Source of the DNA: CAYPKG01 sp964411275
GTDB taxonomy: Bacteria; Bacillota; Clostridia; Christensenellales; CAG-138
Length of the DNA stretch: 18,649 nucleotides
Direction: 5' to 3'
Assembly: GCA_964411275.1 (NCBI GenBank)
Contig: CAYPKG010000036.1
Span: 1-18,649 of the forward strand
In this document: positions 8,246-15,146 of the stretch, in pieces
Position numbering within the stretch: the first letter of the stretch is position 1
Layout: each line of letters opens with the position of its first letter
Position numbers and translations under genes: made by a program
The notes under the pieces: generated by a model
What the model was told of the DNA's origin: nothing
The model's database searches: none
What the model saw: only the letters and a program-made list of their open reading frames with translations

Positions 8246-8248
8246 CCC

Positions 8249-8938
8249 CTATTTTCCCGTGGCAAACATCACGGCGCTTTTGGCAAGCATCGCTGTGGGA
8301 TCGATGGTCGGCACGCCAAATTCGTATTGCTCGAAGGCGATGGGCAGCTCCGTGCAGCCCAATATAAAGATTTGTGCCCCCCGGGCTTTCATGTCCCGGA
8401 GGGCTGTCTTCATGGCGGTTTGATCCTTCAAGGGCCGCCCAGCTTTCACGAAATCGTAAGTCAGAGACATCACCGCTTCCTGCCCCGCCATATCCGGCAG
8501 CACCTGATCGATCCCCTGCTCTTTCAGCGCCCGCTGGTACAGGCCGGAGCGGACGGTGCCTGAGGTTGCCAACAGCCCCGCGCATTGGACGCCCTGCTCT
8601 TTCAATGTCCAAGCCGTCTCCCTAATCATGTGCAAAACCGGGATCTCCACGGCGCTACAAACGCCGTCATAAAAGTAATAGGCGGTGTTGCAGGGGAGCA
8701 CCAGTGCGTCCGCGCCCATGGCCGCAAGCTTTTTCGCGGACTCCACCATATGCGGCAGGGGATCCGCCCCGCCATGGAGGATGGCCGCCGTGCGGTCGGG
8801 TATGTTTGTATTGTTGTCGATATAAACCCGGATATGCTCCTGATCGGTGGCAGCAGGTGTAAGCAGAATGATCTTTTGAAACAAGTCCGCCGTGGCAAGG
8901 GGGCCCATACCGCCAATGATACCAATGCTCTTTTTCAT
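8249..8938 (-). CDS. Aspartate/glutamate racemase family protein
   Basis: 229-residue cofactor-independent amino acid racemase of the Asp/Glu family. The N-terminal IGIIGGMGPLAT block, substrate-loop DNNTNIPDRT, and the two catalytic cysteines, Cys83 in LPCNTAY and Cys195 in LGCTELP, are all present. Two intact cysteines favour a working racemase. Length and the GGMGP/PDRT motifs fit aspartate or broad-specificity racemases (RacX/YgeA-type) better than MurI glutamate racemase; substrate unassigned. The ATG follows GGAGGTAG on the minus strand. A weak promoter may lie at 9011-9039 (GGAACA-17-TACAAT). It lies about 150 bp downstream of the iron operon, so read-through is possible. Confidence 0.9.
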   Translation of the reverse strand: MKKSIGIIGGMGPLATADLFQKIILLTPAATDQEHIRVYIDNNTNIPDRTAAILHGGADPLPHMVESAKKLAAMGADALVLPCNTAYYFYDGVCSAVEIPVLHMIRETAWTLKEQGVQCAGLLATSGTVRSGLYQRALKEQGIDQVLPDMAGQEAVMSLTYDFVKAGRPLKDQTAMKTALRDMKARGAQIFILGCTELPIAFEQYEFGVPTIDPTAMLAKSAVMFATGK

Positions 8939-9085
8939 AATCTACCTCCACCATAATATGAGACTGTGGAAAAAGTCCTTTGGGGTTTATCAGCGTACAT
9001 GTACAGTAATATTGTACCATGTTGGCCCGTACTTGTTCCATATTTTCCCACTTTTATTACATTAAATTGGAATAAACCCCCTATT

Positions 9086-9259
9086 CTACCGTCCCTGCGC
9101 TTTGCCGCAATTCCCCGCGTTGGGGCAGCCGCCGCAGCCACCGGCGCAGCCGCCTTTTTTCTTTTGTTTCGCCATATGCCGCAATGAAAGCAGCAAAGCC
9201 CCAAGCACCACCGCCCCCACCAGAATGGTGGCGATATTTTCACCAATAAATTTTAGCAT
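9086..9259 (-). CDS. FeoB-associated Cys-rich membrane protein
   Basis: 57-residue peptide encoded 13 bases after feoB and in the same direction. Residues 9-26 form one hydrophobic transmembrane helix; a basic HMAKQKKK stretch follows, then a cysteine/glycine tail GGCAGGCGGCPNAGNCGK with four cysteines. This layout is that of the FeoB-associated Cys-rich membrane proteins of anaerobic Firmicutes, proposed to bind or hand over Fe2+ at the transporter, though this is not firmly shown. The ATG has AAGGAG five bases upstream. A longer overlapping reading frame (8935-9246) lacks these traits and is rejected. No clear terminator follows. Confidence 0.88.
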   Translation of the reverse strand: MLKFIGENIATILVGAVVLGALLLSLRHMAKQKKKGGCAGGCGGCPNAGNCGKAQGR

Positions 9260-9272
9260 ATGCACTCCTTAC

Positions 9273-11447
9273 TTACGCGGCCATCTTCACGCTTTGCCGG
9301 GAAAGTGCCTCTTCCGCCCCCCGGGCGGGCCGAAAGAGAAGATAGTTAATCCCCGCCAGGATAACCGCCGCCACCGCCGTCCAGAGGGTCACCCCGCCGC
9401 CTGTCAAGAGCAGCCCCGCCTGATACACGATCAGCGCACAGGCATACGCGAAGACGCATTGGTACCCGATGGCGAACGCCGTCCATTTACCGGAGTTCAT
9501 CTCCCGTTTGATGGCGCCCATCGCCGCAAAGCAGGGGGCGCACAGGAGGTTAAACAACAGGAACGAGAACCCGGATAGTGCCGTAAAGTGCATGGCGATT
9601 GGCGAAAGCGCCGCAAACGCGCCTTCCTCCACCAGTGCGAGCGCATCCCCAGATACGCCGTAGAGCACGCCAAACACCCCAACAACCTCTTCCTTTGCCA
9701 CAAGCCCCATCAACGTCGCCACCGTGGCCTGCCAATTGCCAAAGCCCAACGGCGCGAAAATCCAGGCCACAGCCCCGCCCATGGCGGCGAGAATGCTGGT
9801 ATCCATGTCCTCCACCATCTGGAGGCTTCCTTCCACAATCCCGAGGTTTGAAAGGAACCAAATGAGTATGCTGGCAGCAAGTATCACCGTGCCGGCCCGT
9901 TTGATAAAGCTCCAGCCCCGCTCCCACATGCTTCTAAGGATGTTGATCAACCGGGGCGCGTGATAGGCGGGCAGCTCCATCACAAACGGTGCGGGCTCGC
10001 CTGCAAACATCTTGGTTTTCTTGAGGATGATCCCGGATACGATTACCGCCGCCACGCCGATGAAGTACGCCGTGGGCGCCACCCACCATGCCCCGCCAAA
10101 CAACGCCCCGGCAATCAAGGCCACGATGGGCATTTTCGCCCCGCAGGGGATGAATGACGTGGTGATGATTGTCATTCGGCGATCCCGCTCGTTTTCGATG
10201 GTGCGCGACGCCATGATCCCCGGCACGCTGCAGCCTGAACCGATGAGCATCGGGATAAAGGATTTTCCCGACAGGCCAAACTTGCGGAATATCCGGTCCA
10301 TGATAAACGCCACACGTGCCATATACCCCACTTCCTCCAACAGCGCCAGAAACAGGAACAGGATCAGCATCTGGGGCACAAACCCCAGTACCGCGCCAAC
10401 GCCGCCAACGATGCCATCAACCACAAGCCCCACAAGCCAGCCGGCGGTGCCGATGTTGGTAAGCCAAGCGCCCATGGGGGCCATGATCCATTCGCCAAAC
10501 AATGTGTCATTGGTAAATCCGGTGACGCTTGCCCCGATGGTGGTCACGGAGATATAGTATACCAGGAACATCACCGCCACGAATATTGGCAACGCCAGAA
10601 ACCGGTTTGTCACCACCCGGTCTATTTTGTCGGAACCGGTCAGACTGCCCGCATGCCTCTTGCGCTTCGTGCAAAGGGACATCAGGCGGCTGATGTAGGC
10701 ATACCGCTCGTTTGTGAGGATGCTTTCAGAGTCGTCGTCCAGCTCCCTCTCGCATTCCGCGATATGCTCCTCGATATGCTTTTGAAGCGTATCGTCGAGT
10801 TTCAAGCTTTCCTGGGCCTTCTCATCCCTCTCGAACAGCTTTACCGCGTACCATCGAATATGTTCCATCTCCACATGCCCCTCAAGGCTTTCTTCGATAT
10901 GGGCAATGGCATGCTCCACCGTGCCGGAAAACACAGAGGGGTGGGTTTGCCTGTTGCCCTTGTTTGCCTGCTCTACCGCCGCAAGCGCCGCCTGCCTGCT
11001 GCCCTCCCCCTTGAGCGCCGATGTTTCAATGATCGGGCAGCCTAGGGCCTCGGACAGACTTTGAACGTTGATTTCATCCCCGTTTTTGCGCACGATATCC
11101 ATCATGTTCAGCGCAATCACCATCGGCAGACCAATCTCCATAAGCTGTGTCGTGAGATATAAATTCCGCTCCAAATTGGTGCCGTCTACAATGTTCAATA
11201 TGGCGTCCGGCTTATCGTTTAAGAGATAATTCCTGGCCACAACCTCCTCGAGGTTATACGGGGAAAGAGAATAAATCCCCGGCAAATCCTGAATAACAAC
11301 ATCCCTGTCCCCCTTCAGCTTGCCCTCCTTCTTTTCCACCGTCACCCCAGGCCAGTTTCCTACATATTGGGCGCTGCCGGTCAAATGGTTAAACATGGTT
11401 GTTTTGCCGCTGTTGGGGTTCCCCGCCAACGCAATTTTTCGTTCCAT
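9273..11447 (-). CDS. feoB: Ferrous iron transport protein B
   Basis: 724-residue Fe2+ importer of the cytoplasmic membrane. The N-terminal GTPase domain is complete: G1 GNPNSGKT (9-16), G3 DLPG (54-57), G4 NMMD (114-117) and G5 SALKG (143-147), with the WPGVTVEKKEG switch I block. A helical linker (about 170-270) carries the guanine-dissociation-inhibitor region, and from about 290 there is the polytopic membrane part with two Gate-type repeats (GSGCSVPGIMASRT and the APCFAAMGAIKRE block). Length is near that of other clostridial FeoB proteins. The start ATG follows a GGAAGGGAAGGG purine run. It is third in the iron operon and carries a possible attenuator just upstream. Confidence 0.97.
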   Translation of the reverse strand: MERKIALAGNPNSGKTTMFNHLTGSAQYVGNWPGVTVEKKEGKLKGDRDVVIQDLPGIYSLSPYNLEEVVARNYLLNDKPDAILNIVDGTNLERNLYLTTQLMEIGLPMVIALNMMDIVRKNGDEINVQSLSEALGCPIIETSALKGEGSRQAALAAVEQANKGNRQTHPSVFSGTVEHAIAHIEESLEGHVEMEHIRWYAVKLFERDEKAQESLKLDDTLQKHIEEHIAECERELDDDSESILTNERYAYISRLMSLCTKRKRHAGSLTGSDKIDRVVTNRFLALPIFVAVMFLVYYISVTTIGASVTGFTNDTLFGEWIMAPMGAWLTNIGTAGWLVGLVVDGIVGGVGAVLGFVPQMLILFLFLALLEEVGYMARVAFIMDRIFRKFGLSGKSFIPMLIGSGCSVPGIMASRTIENERDRRMTIITTSFIPCGAKMPIVALIAGALFGGAWWVAPTAYFIGVAAVIVSGIILKKTKMFAGEPAPFVMELPAYHAPRLINILRSMWERGWSFIKRAGTVILAASILIWFLSNLGIVEGSLQMVEDMDTSILAAMGGAVAWIFAPLGFGNWQATVATLMGLVAKEEVVGVFGVLYGVSGDALALVEEGAFAALSPIAMHFTALSGFSFLLFNLLCAPCFAAMGAIKREMNSGKWTAFAIGYQCVFAYACALIVYQAGLLLTGGGVTLWTAVAAVILAGINYLLFRPARGAEEALSRQSVKMAA

Positions 11448-11494
11448 TTTCCCTTCCCTTCCTCATCTAAATTGGGTTATTCGTAACTAACTTT

Positions 11495-11529
11495 ACCCCC
11501 GAAAAAATGCCCCTCAGGAGGGCGGGGGT
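11495..11529 (-). promoter_or_regulatory. Possible intra-operon attenuator between feoA and feoB
   Basis: On the minus strand an outer pair, ACCCCCG/CGGGGGT (11523-11529 with 11495-11501), encloses a smaller stem, GCCC-TCCTGA-GGGC-like (11509-11523), that is followed by six T. The inner hairpin plus T run looks like a weak terminator; the outer pairing could compete with it. The 108-bp gap is also the longest inside this operon, and it holds a GGGTTA-TTCG-TAAC near-palindrome at 11474-11487. Confidence 0.35.
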
Positions 11530-11555
11530 CATTCTAAGCGAAACAAAGCTGGAAA

Positions 11556-11780
11556 TCAATTGTCGACTTCTATCATTTCACAGTCGGATTTTCTTAAAGA
11601 CAATTCATACCCCCGCACGTTCACCTCGATGGGGTCGCCCAAAGGCGCCACCTTTCTGACGAACACTTCGGAACCTTTTGTCATTCCCATGTCCATAATC
11701 CGGCGCTTCACCGCGCCCTCTCCATGGAGTTTCACGATCCTGGCAGTCTCCCCCACCTTGACATCTCGAAGCGTTTTCAT
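11556..11780 (-). CDS. feoA: FeoA domain protein (second copy)
   Basis: 74-residue SH3-like FeoA protein, a small cytoplasmic partner of FeoB. Typical pattern: an initial LRDVKVGETARIVKL strand pair, the RRIMDMGMTKGSEVFV turn, and the final GYELSLRKSDCEMIEV strands. The start ATG has AAGGAG six bases upstream, and it begins 16 bases after the first feoA ends. Two unlike FeoA proteins next to a stand-alone FeoB is a common clostridial arrangement; whether they act together or under different conditions is unknown. Confidence 0.93.
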   Translation of the reverse strand: MKTLRDVKVGETARIVKLHGEGAVKRRIMDMGMTKGSEVFVRKVAPLGDPIEVNVRGYELSLRKSDCEMIEVDN

Positions 11781-11796
11781 ATGCTTTCTCCTTACC

Positions 11797-12009
11797 TTAA
11801 GCTACCAACACCCGGTTGGCCATTTCCTTGTTTAACGCGACCCTGCTTTCCTTTACCTGCAAAATCATGTTGCCCCCAATCTCGCTCACCACGGTGATTG
11901 GCTCTCCAACCACAAAGCCCATCTGGGCAAGATGCCGCCTCACCTCGTCCTTGCCTGTGATCTTTCTGATATAATTCATTTCTCCCGGCTTCATCATCGT
12001 CAGTGGCAT
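11797..12009 (-). CDS. feoA: FeoA domain protein (first copy)
   Basis: 70-residue FeoA-like protein and first gene of the iron operon. It shows the family's EVRRHLAQMGFVVGEPITVV turn and the closing VKESRVALNKEMANRVLV strands, but diverges from its neighbour in the N-terminal strand. The ATG at 12009 has AGGATAGGAAA upstream; an in-frame double ATG four codons later is a possible alternative. The two palindromes and promoter at 12030-12124 lie directly upstream, consistent with metal control of the whole operon. Confidence 0.9.
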   Translation of the reverse strand: MPLTMMKPGEMNYIRKITGKDEVRRHLAQMGFVVGEPITVVSEIGGNMILQVKESRVALNKEMANRVLVA

Positions 12010-12029
12010 CTTGTTTCCTATCCTTTTAA

Positions 12030-12085
12030 TTAGCTTCGGCTAACTCAATGTCCAGTCTCAGCGGGTTAGCATCAGCTAACCCGCT
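12030..12085. promoter_or_regulatory. Two palindromic candidate metal-repressor sites
   Basis: TTAGC-TTCG-GCTAA (12030-12043) and TTAGC-ATCA-GCTAA (12066-12079) share both half-sites and spacer length, with starts 36 bp apart. The second extends to perfect 11-bp arms (12060-12085). They lie just downstream of the feo promoter. The half-sites resemble those of DtxR/IdeR/MntR-family operators (TTAGG...CCTAA type) more than a Fur box. A structured RNA leader is the alternative. Confidence 0.55.
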
Positions 12086-12095
12086 GCTGAATATG

Positions 12096-12124
12096 AGTTT
12101 ATCACCGCTACCTCATGTTGTCAA
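12096..12124 (-). promoter_or_regulatory. Promoter of the feo operon
   Basis: On the minus strand, TTGACA (12119-12124) and TAAACT (12096-12101) are spaced 17 bp apart; the -35 is perfect, the -10 four of six. The predicted start is near 12089, giving a leader of about 80 nt that contains both palindromes. Confidence 0.6.
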
Positions 12125-12141
12125 TACCCAATGCGCATTTT

Positions 12142-12351
12142 TTATTGGACGGAAACGACCTCATATCCTGCCTCTGTCACCGCCGCAATGAGCGCCGCGT
12201 CAGCTACGTCCCCAGTCAGCTCCACCACCGCCTGCTTTTTCTCTAAGTCCACCTCCGCTTTGGATACCCCCTGCACCCCGGCAAGGGCTTTTTCCACATG
12301 GGCCTTGCAATGGTTGCACATCATACCTTCCACTTGAACTGTCTTATTCAT
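12142..12351 (-). CDS. copZ: Nested CopZ-like copper chaperone (internal start within copA)
   Basis: The last 69 codons of copA form a complete heavy-metal-associated domain with an N-terminal Met and the ligand motif GMMCNHC. On the minus strand the in-frame ATG (12349-12351) is preceded by AAAGGAAGGAA, a better ribosome site than copA's own. The product would be a typical 69-residue cytosolic Cu+ chaperone delivering to CopA and CsoR. That the sequence is a CopZ-like domain is clear; independent translation is inferred from the ribosome site, and a full fusion protein is expected as well. Confidence 0.6.
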   Translation of the reverse strand: MNKTVQVEGMMCNHCKAHVEKALAGVQGVSKAEVDLEKKQAVVELTGDVADAALIAAVTEAGYEVVSVQ

Positions 12352-14715
12352 GCTATTCCTTCCTTTTTCAACCGGGAGCGTTGGCTCGCCGGAATTTACC
12401 TGTTTTTGAGTGGCCGCCTTTTCCTTCGGCTTGAAAAACCGCAGGCGCAGGGCATTTGTAACGACGCAGACGGAACTCAGGCTCATGGCGGCGGAACCCA
12501 GCATGGGGCTAAGCCGAATGTGAAACGCAGGGAACAGCGCGCCCGCCGCAATGGGAATGCCCAGGATGTTATAGAAGAACGCCCAGAACAAATTCATGCG
12601 GATGTTGCGCACCACCGCCCGGCTTAAATCGATTGCCGTGGCCACGTCCAGCAGGGAGTCCTTCATCAATACCACATCGGCGGAGTCGATGGCGATGTCC
12701 GTCCCCGCGCCGATGGCGATGCCCACGTCCGCCCGCATCAATGCCGGCGCGTCGTTTATACCATCCCCCACCATGGCAACCCTGTGGCCCTGGGCCTGTA
12801 GTTCCCGGATCTTAGCTTCCTTGCCTGTGGGCAGCACGTCGGCGATGGCCTGCCCGATATTCAGCTCCCGCCTGATTGCCTCGGCTGTAACCCGGTTGTC
12901 CCCAGTGAGCATCACCACAGAAAGCCCCATTTCATGGAAGCGGCTGATTGCCGCCCGGCTGTCCTCCCGGATGGTATCCGCCACTGCGATGATCCCGAGA
13001 AGGCGCCCGCCCTCTGCAAACAGCAGCGGGGTTTTCCCCTCCTGTGCCAGCCGCTCCGCTTGGGTTTTCGCCAGCTGCTCCTCCAAAAGGCCGTTTTCCT
13101 TGAGGTACAAAAGATTGCCGCCGATGTATTCCCTGCCGTCAATCCGCGCCCACACCCCCTGGCCGGGGCGGGCCTCAAAGGCCTCCGCCTCCTCAACCGC
13201 CAGGCCGTCCGCCTTTGCCCGCTCCACCACCGCCTGCGCCAGGGGATGCTCGCTTCCCGCCTCCAGCGTAGCGGCCAGCTTTAGAAATTCTGCCTGCTCA
13301 AGGCCATCTTGAACCACCAGCACATCCGTCACCGCCGGATGCCCCTCGGTGATCGTTCCGGTTTTGTCCAGCACCACGGTGTCCACCGTGTGCAGCAGCT
13401 CCAGGCTTTGGGCGGATTTGATGAGAATGCCAAGTTCCGCCGCCTTGCCGGTACCCACCATAATGGCAACCGGCGTGGCCAGGCCCAGCGCGCAGGGACA
13501 GGAGATGACCAGCACCGCGATGGCGTTGGAAAGCGCAAACGTAAACTCCTCCCCCGCCACCAGCCATATGTTAGCCGTCACAAAGGCTATGCCGATCACC
13601 ACCGGCACGAACACGGCGCTGACCTTGTCCGCCAGCCGGGCGATGGGGGCCTTGGAATTCCCCGCCTCGTCCACCAGCCGGATGATCTGGGCGAGCGTGG
13701 TATCCTCCCCTACCCGGTTCGCCTGGAACCGGAAGGAGCCGTTTTGATTGATGGTGGCGGACAGCACCGTGTCCCCGGGTTTTTTCTCTACCGGGATGCT
13801 TTCGCCTGTGATGGCCGCCTGATCCACATAGCCGTAGCCGGAAAGCACCACCCCGTCCACGGGAATGCTCTCCCCAGGACGAATGACGAGTATGTCCCCA
13901 GCCACCACCTGCTCCGCCGGGATCGTAACCTCCTCACCATCATGTACCACCACCGCCGTTTTCGGCGCGAGGTCAACGAGCTTGGAAAGGGCGTCTGAGG
14001 TTTTCGCCTTGGAGCGGGCCTCTAAATATTTCCCCACCGTCACCAGCGTCACGATCATGGCTGCGGACTCGAAATACAGCTCATGGGCGTATTGATGCAC
14101 CAGCATAAGGTCGCCATGTCCCAGGCCGAAGGCCATGCTGTAGATGGCAAATACCCCGTAAACAAACGACGCGCCTGAGCCGATGGCCACGAGGGAGTCC
14201 ATGTTGGGCGCGCGCTTGACAAGGGCTTTTAGTCCATTGTCGTAAAAATGCCGGTTGATGAGCAATATGGGGATCGTCATGAGCATCTGAGTGAGTGCAG
14301 AGATGAGGGCATTTTCCATCCCGGTGAGGATGCCCGGCAACGGAAGCCCCATCATGCCCCCCATGGCGATGTACATGAGGGGAACAAGGATAGCGATGGA
14401 GGTTATGAGCCGCCGCCTCATCCGCCCCTGTTCGTCCTTTGCCCGCTGCTGCCGCTCCTCCCATTGGCTTTTGAAGTCATTGGCTTTTCCGCCTGCGGGG
14501 ACGTCAACGGGAGCCGCGCCATAGCCGATTTCCATCACGGCGCCTGTGATCCGCCCGGTGTCCAGCGCTTGTTCATCGTAGGAAACCGTCATGGAGTTGG
14601 CCATGAGGCTGACGTTTACATCCTCCACGCCTGGGAGCTTTTGCACCCGCTTTGTGACGTTCGCCTGGCAAGCCGCGCAGGTCATGCCTGTAATGTTGAA
14701 TTTCTCCGTTTTCAT
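12142..14715 (-). CDS. copA: Cu+-exporting P1B-type ATPase with C-terminal CopZ-like domain
   Basis: 857-residue copper exporter. In order: an N-terminal heavy-metal domain with GMTCAAC (10-16), membrane segments M1-M4 (about 102-225), TGES (303-306), the Cu+-site CPC motif (406-408), DKTGT (450-454), SEHP (488-491), GDGINDAP (650-657), and M7/M8 with YN and MSLSS (about 715-748), the Cu+-selective signature. After a polar linker (about 762-788) comes a second metal domain with GMMCNHC (797-803). Position 789 is a Met with its own ribosome site, so the tail can also be made as free CopZ. The main ATG follows AAGGGA at six bases; csoR ends nine bases upstream, so the two are co-transcribed. 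Confidence 0.96.
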   Translation of the reverse strand: MKTEKFNITGMTCAACQANVTKRVQKLPGVEDVNVSLMANSMTVSYDEQALDTGRITGAVMEIGYGAAPVDVPAGGKANDFKSQWEERQQRAKDEQGRMRRRLITSIAILVPLMYIAMGGMMGLPLPGILTGMENALISALTQMLMTIPILLINRHFYDNGLKALVKRAPNMDSLVAIGSGASFVYGVFAIYSMAFGLGHGDLMLVHQYAHELYFESAAMIVTLVTVGKYLEARSKAKTSDALSKLVDLAPKTAVVVHDGEEVTIPAEQVVAGDILVIRPGESIPVDGVVLSGYGYVDQAAITGESIPVEKKPGDTVLSATINQNGSFRFQANRVGEDTTLAQIIRLVDEAGNSKAPIARLADKVSAVFVPVVIGIAFVTANIWLVAGEEFTFALSNAIAVLVISCPCALGLATPVAIMVGTGKAAELGILIKSAQSLELLHTVDTVVLDKTGTITEGHPAVTDVLVVQDGLEQAEFLKLAATLEAGSEHPLAQAVVERAKADGLAVEEAEAFEARPGQGVWARIDGREYIGGNLLYLKENGLLEEQLAKTQAERLAQEGKTPLLFAEGGRLLGIIAVADTIREDSRAAISRFHEMGLSVVMLTGDNRVTAEAIRRELNIGQAIADVLPTGKEAKIRELQAQGHRVAMVGDGINDAPALMRADVGIAIGAGTDIAIDSADVVLMKDSLLDVATAIDLSRAVVRNIRMNLFWAFFYNILGIPIAAGALFPAFHIRLSPMLGSAAMSLSSVCVVTNALRLRFFKPKEKAATQKQVNSGEPTLPVEKGRNSMNKTVQVEGMMCNHCKAHVEKALAGVQGVSKAEVDLEKKQAVVELTGDVADAALIAAVTEAGYEVVSVQ

Positions 14716-14724
14716 ATCGATCCC

Positions 14725-15033
14725 TTATTTCAACCTTTTAATGAGTTCTACCGCCTCGTCCACCACGGCGAGATTGCCCTTTTCAATTTCCTCTACCATA
14801 CAGGATTCCATGTGATCCTGTAGAATATGATACCCAAGTGATTGCAGCGCCTTCTGCACCGCCGCGATTTGAATGAGGACGTCCCCGCAGTACCGGTCCT
14901 CCTCCAGCATTTTGCCGATGCCGTTTAGCTGCCCAATCATTCGCTTCAGCCGGTTTTGCAGCTGCCGCTTCCCCGCCCCGGTTCTGGGCGTTGACTTTTT
15001 GTGATAAGGGCATCCGCCTGATTTCTCTTCCAC
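14725..15033 (-). CDS. csoR: Copper-sensing transcriptional repressor
   Basis: 102-residue all-helical repressor of the CsoR/RcnR family. The Cu+ ligands are present with exact CsoR spacing: Cys49 (preceded by Tyr48), His74 and Cys78 in DHMESC, which separates it from RcnR- and FrmR-type members. Binding Cu+ releases the protein from its operator and turns on copper export. I take GTG 15033 as the start because GGGAGG lies seven bases before it; the in-frame ATG at 15048 would place that ribosome site inside the coding region. Immediately upstream are two 17-bp operator-like palindromes and a promoter, so csoR-copA appears autoregulated. Confidence 0.92.
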   Translation of the reverse strand: MEEKSGGCPYHKKSTPRTGAGKRQLQNRLKRMIGQLNGIGKMLEEDRYCGDVLIQIAAVQKALQSLGYHILQDHMESCMVEEIEKGNLAVVDEAVELIKRLK

Positions 15034-15048
15034 GCTACCGCCTCCCAT

Positions 15049-15101
15049 ATACCCCGCGGGGGTATTGTCTTATTTACATATAGTATACCCCCCATGGGTA
15101 T
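15049..15101. promoter_or_regulatory. Two CsoR-type operators
   Basis: ATACCCC-GCG-GGGGTAT (15049-15065) and ATACCCC-CCA-TGGGTAT (15085-15101) are 17-bp palindromes with starts 36 bp apart. Both resemble known CsoR sites, A/T-flanked with C and G tracts. One fills the -35/-10 spacer; the other lies between the predicted transcription start and the ribosome site. Confidence 0.8.
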
Positions 15102-15108
15102 TTGTCAA
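15080..15108 (-). promoter_or_regulatory. Promoter of the csoR-copA operon
   Basis: On the minus strand, TTGACA (15103-15108) is followed after 17 bp by TACTAT (15080-15085); an overlapping TATACT sits at 15 bp. An operator-like palindrome occupies the spacer. Confidence 0.65.
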
Positions 15109-15146
15109 ACAAAAATTAACAGGGTTGCGAATAACCAAACCAATGC

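Noticed and set aside
8982..9080. Inverted GGGGTTTAT/ATAAACCCC pair about 85 bp apart
   Set aside because: Arms are short, spacing is large and no structure or function links them.
12596..13998. Long plus-strand open frames opposite copA (12596-13312 and 13309-13998)
   Set aside because: They are antisense to a gene with every P1B-ATPase motif, have no ribosome sites or recognisable domains, and arise from the GC bias of the coding strand.
15034..15048. ATG 15048 as the csoR start
   Set aside because: It would place the only good ribosome site (GGGAGG) inside the coding sequence; GTG 15033 is correctly spaced from it.
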